Shown here in pieces: positions 1 to 6,200 of a stretch of 9,029 nt of DNA. Within the stretch, counting starts at the first letter, position 1. Each line of letters opens with the position of its first letter. The position numbers and the translations under genes were made by a program. The stretch is from positions 1 through 9,029 of the forward strand of contig SKOF01000180.1 of NCBI GenBank assembly GCA_007120155.1, written 5' to 3'. The notes under the pieces were generated by a model. The model did not search any database and had not been told where the DNA came from. It was given only the letters and a program-made list of their open reading frames with translations. Origin of the DNA: Thioalkalivibrio sp. (GTDB lineage Bacteria > Pseudomonadota > Gammaproteobacteria > Ectothiorhodospirales > Ectothiorhodospiraceae).

Positions 1-8
1 AAGGTTCG

Positions 9-371
9 ATGACGCGCATCCTGGTAGTTGATGATTCTCCCACCGAGGTCCACGTCCTCAAGGCCATGCTGGAGAAGAACGGCTATGCCGTGCTGACAGC
101 CTCCAGTGGTGAGGAAGGGATCTCCATCGCCAAGCAGCAGAAGCCGGATCTGGTCCTGATGGACGTGGTGATGCCCGGCCTCAATGGATTCCAGGCCACG
201 CGTCAGCTGGCCAACGACGCCTCCACCAAGGCCATTCCCGTGATCGTGGTGACCACCAAGGACCAGGAAACCGACAAGGTCTGGGCCATGCGACAGGGCG
301 CCAAGGACTACATCGTCAAGCCGGTCAGGGAAGGGGATCTGATGGAGCGTGTCAGGGCGCTGGTACCCTGA
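9..371 (+). CDS. pilH: Twitching motility response regulator PilH (CheY-like)
   Basis: This is a 120-residue stand-alone receiver domain with no output domain, the size expected for PilH. The acidic pocket is Asp8-Asp9, the phosphoacceptor is Asp52 in LMDVVMPGLNGF, the switch Thr is at 82/83 (VVTTKD), and the conserved Lys is Lys104 in the KPV motif. The stretches VMPGLNGFQATRQL and TTKDQETDKVW closely match P. aeruginosa PilH as I recall it, which is why I prefer PilH to PilG or a generic CheY. In the family it accepts phosphate from ChpA and acts on pilus retraction or as a phosphate sink opposing PilG. The ATG at 9 lies 4 bases after AAGG, a weak ribosome site; the true upstream context is cut off. 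The stop is 13 bases before pilI, so the two are almost certainly cotranscribed. All catalytic residues are intact. Confidence 0.95.
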   Translation: MTRILVVDDSPTEVHVLKAMLEKNGYAVLTASSGEEGISIAKQQKPDLVLMDVVMPGLNGFQATRQLANDASTKAIPVIVVTTKDQETDKVWAMRQGAKDYIVKPVREGDLMERVRALVP

Positions 372-384
372 GTTCGTCCCGCCG

Positions 385-933
385 ATGACAGCCGCCACCG
401 CCCAGTCCCCTTTCCAATATCTGCAGTCCCTGGCAAGCAAGGGCATTGCACTCGCCGGGCACCTGCCGGTGCAGGTGGAGCACAAGGAGGCCTGGAAGGG
501 TGTGCTGTTCGAATTGCACGGTCATCGGCTGCTTGCGCCGATGGACGAGGTGGCGGAGATCGTGACGCCGCCGCGTTGTACGCGCATCCCCGGCGTCAAG
601 CCTTGGGCCTACGGCATGGCCAACATGCGCGGCAACCTGCTGCCCGTCATGGACCTGCAGGGGTTTCTCTACGGAGACAACCTCTCCGGGGACACGCGCC
701 GCCATCGGCTGTTGGTGGTCAACTGCGATGGCGTATACGCGGGCCTCGTGGTGGAGTCTGTACTGGGAATGAAGCATTTCTGGGTGGATGACCGGGATAT
801 GGAGGTGCCCGTTCCCGATCAGGTACTGGCGCCCTACCTGACCGGCTCATTCCGGTCCGATGATGAGCGCCTTGCGGTCTTCAGCCCGTGGCGTCTGGCC
901 CGGGACGAGGCTTTCCTGAACGTGTCCAGTTGA
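385..933 (+). CDS. pilI: Pilus chemosensory adaptor PilI (CheW-like)
   Basis: The product is 182 residues, made up of a CheW domain (about residues 37-175) after a short N-terminal arm. The CheW family signature is clear at residues 77-91 (GMANMRGNLLPVMDL), followed by the LLVVN and GLVVESVLGM strands that form the second beta barrel. CheW adaptors couple the receptor tip to the kinase P5 domain; here the partners should be PilJ and ChpA encoded next door. I chose ATG at 385 because the peptide after it (MTAATAQSPFQYLQ) resembles the N-terminus recalled for P. aeruginosa PilI (MSDVQTPFQLL). The frame is also open to a GTG at 349 inside pilH, but that start has only GGAG one base away and would add 12 residues unlike the family. 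No good Shine-Dalgarno precedes 385, so translation may be coupled to pilH termination 13 bases upstream. Confidence 0.93.
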   Translation: MTAATAQSPFQYLQSLASKGIALAGHLPVQVEHKEAWKGVLFELHGHRLLAPMDEVAEIVTPPRCTRIPGVKPWAYGMANMRGNLLPVMDLQGFLYGDNLSGDTRRHRLLVVNCDGVYAGLVVESVLGMKHFWVDDRDMEVPVPDQVLAPYLTGSFRSDDERLAVFSPWRLARDEAFLNVSS

Positions 934-1008
934 GGTCATTGATCGACAGCATCATCATGAGGCGCCGCCCTGGTAACGCGGGCGATCCTCGCATAACAGG
1001 AACAGGAG

Positions 1009-1027
1009 GGCCCTGCCGGACAGGGTC
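1009..1027 (+). other. Short hairpin in the pilJ leader, overlapping an AGGAGGG motif
   Basis: CCCTG at 1011-1015 pairs with CAGGG at 1021-1025 around the loop CCGGA. A G-T (G-U in RNA) pair at 1010/1026 and a G-C pair at 1009/1027 extend the stem to 7 pairs. The 5' edge takes in the last two bases of AGGAGGG (1004-1010). There is no following T run, so it is not an intrinsic terminator. A role in mRNA stability or translation is possible but unproven, and short stems arise easily in GC-rich DNA. Confidence 0.35.
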
Positions 1028-1065
1028 GAAGTCCACCACGACGACGAGTTCACCGAAGCAGGTGC

Positions 1066-1071
1066 GGGGAG
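1066..1071 (+). promoter_or_regulatory. Probable pilJ ribosome binding site (GGGGAG)
   Basis: GGGGAG ends 7 bases before ATG 1079, a good spacing. The alternative in-frame GTG at 1073 would sit only one base after it. This decides the pilJ start in favour of 1079. Confidence 0.6.
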
Positions 1072-1078
1072 TGTGACT

Positions 1079-3193
1079 ATGAAGGGGTCTTCAAGCGACG
1101 GCAGGCTGAAGCTCGGATTCAACCGGACCTTCACCGTACTGGTGGGTCTGCTCATTCTTTTCATGGTGCTGACGGTGGTGGCGTTCTTCTACTACACCAT
1201 CCAGTTGGGCCACAACCGTGATCAGGTTGCTATCGCCGCCGAGCAGCGTCTGACGTCTCAGCGCATCGCGACGTTTGCCCTGGAATCGGCGGCCGGCAAC
1301 GATGCCGCATTTGCCCAGTTGGCAGCCCTGCGTGACGACTTTGAACAGTCCCTGACGCTGTTGCAGCGCGGCGACCCGGCCACCGGCATGCCGGCGGTGC
1401 CCGAAGACGTGGCTGAACAGCTGGCCGGCGTGGAGCGGGCATGGGCGAGTTACCGGGAGAGTATCGACAGCATTACCGAGGGGCGGGACGCGGTCCTCGA
1501 CGTTGCTGAGTACAACCAGATCATCACCGAATCCATCCCTGAACTCGTTTCCCTGTCCGAGGAGGTGGCGCGAAGCCTCGCCGCCGCCAACGCCGATCCC
1601 CGGCAGGTGTTCAACGCCACCCGTCAGATGATGCTTGCGCAGCGGGCGCAGAACCACCTCACCCAGGTCATCGAGGGCGGTATCGGGGCCGGCCGCGCGG
1701 CCGACAGCTTTGCCCGGGACGCGGTGGAGTTCGGCATCATGCTGGAAGGCATGGTGCGCGGTCTCCCCGGCCGGGGAATCGAGCAGGTGGAGGATCCGGA
1801 GGCCCTGTCGCAGTTGCGGGAGGTGGCCATGCTGTTCAGCATGGTGCAGGACAACGTGGGCGGCATCCTGGAGATCGTGCCCCAGTTGTTCGAGATCAAG
1901 GAGTCGGCCGCACAGGTGGAAGGCCTGTCCGGCGACATGCTCGCCGTGACCACGGAGATGGAGTCTGCCCTGGTGGCGAGCGGCTCGCGTCTGGATATCT
2001 GGGTATTCGCGGGTTACCTGTTCGGTGCCCTGTCCTTGGCAACCCTCATGCTGCTGGGTTACATCCTTTACCAGGATACCCGCCGCCGGCTCGCGGTCAC
2101 CACGGAGCAGAACCGTCGCAACCAGAGGGCCATTCTGCAATTGCTCGACGAGATGACCAACCTGGCGGAAGGTGACCTCACCGTGCATGCAACCGTGACG
2201 GAGGACATCACCGGCGCCATCGCGGACTCGGTCAACTACGCCATCGATGCGCTGCGCAGCCTGGTGACCACCATCAACCAGACCGCCATGCAGGTGTCGA
2301 CCGCCGCGGTCAAGACCCAGTCCACCGCCCTGCGCCTGGCCGATGCGTCCAGCCACCAGGCGCGCGAGATCGCCTCGGCGTCTTCGTCCATCACCGATAT
2401 GGCCGACACCATCGAAAAGGTGTCACGGAGTGCGGAGACCTCCGCGGAGGTGGCCCAGAAGTCGGTGGAGATCGCCGGCAAGGGTGCGCTTACCGTACGC
2501 AAGACCATCGACGGCATGGACACCATTCGCGAACAGATCCAGGAGACCTCCAAGCGAATCAAACGCCTTGGTGAATCGTCCCAGGAGATCGGCGATATCG
2601 TGGGCCTGATCAACGATATCGCGGATCAGACCAACATCCTCGCGCTCAATGCCGCCATTCAGGCGTCTGCCGCCGGCGAGGCGGGCCGCGGCTTCGCGGT
2701 GGTGGCCGACGAGGTGCAGCGGCTGGCGGAACGCTCCGCCAACGCCACCAAACAGATCGAAGCCCTGGTGAAGACCATTCAGGCCGACACCAACGAGGCG
2801 GTGATCTCCATGGAGCATTCCACTGCCAACGTGGTGAACGGCGCCAAACTGGCGCTCGACGCGGGCGACGCCCTCAACGAGATTGAAGGTGTTTCCCACC
2901 AGCTTGCCGACCTGATCGCGACCATCTCTCACGCCGCCCGGCAGCAGGCGGCGGTGGCCCAGAACGTGTCCAACACCATGAACGTGATTCAGGAGATCAC
3001 CATGCAGACCTCCGACGGCACCAACGAAACGGCGGTGTCCATCGGAAACCTCACCAACCTGGCGACCGAGCTGCGCAAGTCAGTGGCCGGCTTCAAGCTC
3101 CCGGAATCGGAGCAGTTGGAGACGGTCATCATCGACCAGATGGACGAGGAAGGATCGGGCAACGAGAATGAGGGCGCGCACAAGGTGGCCTGA
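1079..3193 (+). CDS. pilJ: Pilus chemoreceptor PilJ (methyl-accepting chemotaxis protein)
   Basis: The product is 704 residues, against about 682 for P. aeruginosa PilJ. A short cytoplasmic N-terminus is followed by TM1 (about 18-39), a largely helical periplasmic domain (about 40-305), TM2 (about 308-331), a HAMP linker (about 332-390) and a long coiled-coil signalling domain. The kinase-contact hairpin tip is at about 515-550, with ALNAAIQASAAGEAGRGFAV. This differs from the usual EAARAGE of flagellar receptors and resembles PilJ. The periplasmic part has two related helix motifs, AEQRLTSQRIA (54-64) and RQMMLAQRAQNHL (182-194), as in the two-part PilJ sensor domain. The coiled coil ends at SVAGFKL (668-674), followed by a 30-residue acidic tail without an NWETF-type CheR/CheB tether. 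In the family it forms polar arrays with PilI and ChpA and is linked to pilin or surface sensing. The start is set by the GGGGAG site at 1066-1071. Confidence 0.95.
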   Translation: MKGSSSDGRLKLGFNRTFTVLVGLLILFMVLTVVAFFYYTIQLGHNRDQVAIAAEQRLTSQRIATFALESAAGNDAAFAQLAALRDDFEQSLTLLQRGDPATGMPAVPEDVAEQLAGVERAWASYRESIDSITEGRDAVLDVAEYNQIITESIPELVSLSEEVARSLAAANADPRQVFNATRQMMLAQRAQNHLTQVIEGGIGAGRAADSFARDAVEFGIMLEGMVRGLPGRGIEQVEDPEALSQLREVAMLFSMVQDNVGGILEIVPQLFEIKESAAQVEGLSGDMLAVTTEMESALVASGSRLDIWVFAGYLFGALSLATLMLLGYILYQDTRRRLAVTTEQNRRNQRAILQLLDEMTNLAEGDLTVHATVTEDITGAIADSVNYAIDALRSLVTTINQTAMQVSTAAVKTQSTALRLADASSHQAREIASASSSITDMADTIEKVSRSAETSAEVAQKSVEIAGKGALTVRKTIDGMDTIREQIQETSKRIKRLGESSQEIGDIVGLINDIADQTNILALNAAIQASAAGEAGRGFAVVADEVQRLAERSANATKQIEALVKTIQADTNEAVISMEHSTANVVNGAKLALDAGDALNEIEGVSHQLADLIATISHAARQQAAVAQNVSNTMNVIQEITMQTSDGTNETAVSIGNLTNLATELRKSVAGFKLPESEQLETVIIDQMDEEGSGNENEGAHKVA

Positions 3194-3201
3194 TTGTCAG
3201 G
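3189..3201 (+). other. Small perfect inverted repeat over the pilJ stop codon
   Basis: CCTGA (3189-3193, including the stop TGA) and TCAGG (3197-3201) are exact inverse complements around a 3-base loop TTG. No T-tract follows, so it is not a terminator. It may be chance; a weak translational or RNA-processing role cannot be excluded. Confidence 0.25.
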
Positions 3202-3237
3202 ACGCCTAGATCAGCCGCCCGTCGTCTCACTGAAACC

Positions 3238-3242
3238 AGGTG
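3238..3242 (+). promoter_or_regulatory. Probable chpA ribosome binding site (AGGTG)
   Basis: AGGTG lies 4 bases before ATG 3247, a modest match with slightly short spacing. The rest of the 53-base pilJ-chpA gap shows no promoter or terminator, which fits cotranscription. Confidence 0.5.
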
Positions 3243-3246
3243 TGCC

Positions 3247-6200
3247 ATGAGCCAGGATGACACCATCGAGTACAGCGCCCTGCATTGGGTCAAGAAGGAC
3301 CTGGATGTCCTGCTGGACGAGGCCCGGGCTGCGCTCGAAGGCTATATCGAGGACGATACCCAGTCAGACAGGCTGGTGGACACCGAGGTCAGGCTCCATC
3401 AGGTGCAGGGCACCCTGCAGATGGTGGAGATCCATGGGGCGGCACTGCTGGCCGAGGAGATGGTGCAACTGGTCCGCGCCCTGCGCGCAGGCGGCGTCAC
3501 CAGTCGCGAGGATGCCTATGAGATCCTGATGCGGGCGATTCTGCAGTTGCCCGATTACCTGGAGCACATTCAGACGGGACACCGGGATATTCCGATCGTC
3601 CTGCTCCCCCTGCTCAATGATCTTCGTACCACGCGCAACGCCAGCCTGCTGTCGGAGAACGTGCTGTTTTTCCCCGATATGGACGGCATCACCGGCCTCG
3701 ATGAAGGAGAGGAGGTCGATGAGGCGCCCGGCGAGGACGTTCAATCGCTGGCGCGTCGCAGCCGCCATGCGTATCAACTTGGCCTTCTCGGTCTCTTCCG
3801 GCACAAGGACGTCAAGCCGAGCCTCGATCGTATCCAGGATGTCCTCTCCGGTCTGCGCCACGCGGCCCGGGATGATTCCGTGCGCCGGATGTTCTGGATC
3901 AGCGGGGCGATGGTCGAGGCGCTGACCGATGGCGCGCTGGAGGCAAGTGTTACCGTCAAGCAGTTGCTGGGTCGTGTGGATCGCCAGATCCGGGTGCTGA
4001 TACAGGAAGGCGAGTCCGCCGTGGCGAGGCAGATGCCTGCCGACCTCCTCAAGAACCTCATCTATTACGTGGGACGTTCCAGCCCCGGCGGTGAGCAGGT
4101 GCAGGCGGTCAAGCGCGCGTTCCGGCTTGACGAAGTGCTGCCCGAAGGCATCGATCTGGAGCAGGCCCTGGAGAACATCCGGGGCCCGAATCAGCAGTTG
4201 CTGGAGACGGTCTCCCATGCCATTCGCGAGGATCTGGCAGAGGTCAAGGACGGGCTCGACGTGTTCATGCACAGTGAGCGCAAGGACGTGGCAAGTCTGG
4301 CGCCGCTGGTGGACAGCCTGCGCCGCATGGCCGATACCATGGCCATGCTGGGTATGGGCGAGCCCCGGGAGCTGGCGCTTCGCGAGGCCGATATCATCGA
4401 GCAGATGGTCAACGGCCAGTCGCAGCACGATGACACCGTGCTCATGGACGTGGCCTCGCGCCTCTTGATGCTGGAGACATCCATCAAGGGGCTGGTGGCC
4501 TCCAGAGGCCCTGTTGCCGCGCGCGAGAATCTATTGCCCGGTGCGTTGGGGGCGCTGACCGAGGGTGAGTCCCGGACAATCATTGCGACCATTTTGCACG
4601 AGGCCCTGGCGGACATCGCAAAGGCCAAGGGCGGTATCCTCGATTACATCGGGGAGCCTCAACAGTCGGATCGACTGAATGATGTGGCCGAGTTGCTTTC
4701 ACGCGTCGCCGGTGCGTTGGCAATGCTGTCCCTGGATGAAGTGGCCGACACGCTGAGCGAGGTGCGGCACTACATCGAGCATCAGGTGCTTGAAGGCGGC
4801 CACGTTCCCGATGCCGGCGAGCAGGAGGCCCTGGCCGAGGCAGTCACGGCCATCGAGTTGTACCTGGAGACCCTGGATAACGGCAGCGGTGATCCCCGGC
4901 CCATGCTGGACACGGCGCGCCGATGTCTCCCCCGGCTGGTACCGGCTCAGGTGTCCGAGGAGACGGATACCGGTCCGGTCGCTGTGGCCGATGAGCAGCC
5001 CGGCGATGAGGATGACACCCGGTTCCTGACGTACCCGGAACCGGAAGGGGTGCATGCCGGCGAATCCCTCGCTGAGGCACCTGCCCCCGGGGTGGAGCCG
5101 GACACGGAGACTCCGGTCGAGGTGCCCGAGCCGGTGGAGTCGCATGCGCCGCCGGAGCCTGAAGCCGAACCGGAGCGTTACCCGGTGATGTCGGGCGACA
5201 TGGATGAAGAGATCCTGGAGATCTTCCTGGAGGAGGCCCAGGAGGAGATCGAACGCGTGCGCGAGTTCCTGCCCCAGTGGCGCAACAACCCGGCGGATCA
5301 GGACGCGCTTTCCACCGTGCGTCGATCCTTCCATACCCTCAAGGGCAGCGGTCGACTGGTGGGCGCGCAGTTGCTGGGCGAGTTCGCCTGGTGCATGGAG
5401 AACCTGCTCAACCGGGTGATCGACCAGACGGTGCCGGCCTCTCCGGAAGTCCACCGGTTGCTCGACGAGGCCTTGCGCACCCTGCCGGCGCTTCGTGAAC
5501 AGATTGCCGGCGGCGCGGGTGCCGACGAGCGGGTCTACGGGCTCATGTCCCGGGCAGACGGGCTGGCCAGGGGGGAGCAGGTCGCCCCTGCGCCGGCACC
5601 GCCGTCGCCCGAGAGTCAGCCGACGGCAGAGGAAGCCGCCGACGCCGGGGAGCCGTCCGGCGATGACGATACCCTGGCGAAGCCGTTTCCGGGTATCGCC
5701 GGATTGAGATCCTCGTTTCACGATGTCCCCGATCCGACCGGAGACGAGGCGGTTGCCGCACCGGGTCCCGGGCTTTCCCCCGGCGAACCCTTCGCGGCCG
5801 ATTCCGAAGAGGCCGGGGTGCCGGCGGTGTCTGATGCGTCCCCGGCCGACGACGATACCGATACGGTGATATTGCATGACTTCGATACCCGCGTGGCCGA
5901 TGGGCACGAAGCCGGCTCCACGGACGATGAGGTCCGGTGGCAGGATGAGGACAAGGCGCTGCCTTTCGAAGCTACGGGCACTTCGGTGCCGGAGCCCGAC
6001 GATCGATCCCGGGAGCCGGACCTGCCTGCCTCGCGTGGTCATATACGGTGGAGCGAGGACGTCCCCGAGATCGCCGCTTCGATCTCCGACGAAGCGCCGG
6101 AACGCATGGACCCGATGTTGCTGGAGATTTTCCGCAATGAAACCGGCCAGCACCTGGATGCGTTGCGTGAGTTGCTTGCTGCCGCAGGGCAGAACGGTGA

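Larger units (their letters stand above)
934..1078 (+). other. pilI-pilJ intergenic leader
   Basis: This 145-base gap is the longest non-coding stretch in the window. It contains a strong Shine-Dalgarno-like AGGAGGG at 1004-1010, a hairpin at 1009-1027, and the likely pilJ ribosome site at 1066-1071. I see no convincing -35/-10 pair and no T-tract terminator. A short frame from ATG 957 to TGA 1076 (39 codons, rich in Arg, Thr and Gly) ends two bases before the pilJ ATG. It has no recognisable product and no good ribosome site, so I do not call it a gene. The frame of pilJ itself is open upstream as far as the TAA at 974-976. Confidence 0.6.

Noticed and set aside
349..384. GTG 349 as the pilI start, overlapping pilH
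   Set aside because: The Shine-Dalgarno spacing is poor, and the extra 12 residues do not resemble PilI, whereas the peptide from ATG 385 does.
957..1076. Possible 39-codon leader peptide ending two bases before the pilJ ATG
   Set aside because: The position would suit translational coupling, but there is no good ribosome site before ATG 957. The composition is low-complexity Arg/Gly/Thr, and no known leader peptide matches.
1091..2356. 421-codon minus-strand open frame opposite pilJ
   Set aside because: It is in register with pilJ codons and ends at a sense TCA codon at 1091-1093. It is an antisense shadow of a GC-rich gene.
3189..3201. Intrinsic terminator between pilJ and chpA
   Set aside because: The stem is only 5 pairs and is not followed by a T run, so it cannot serve as a Rho-independent terminator.
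3364..4428. 354-codon minus-strand open frame opposite the chpA 5' region
   Set aside because: It is in register with chpA and ends at the sense TCA codon at 3364-3366. The product is His/Gln-rich without family resemblance.
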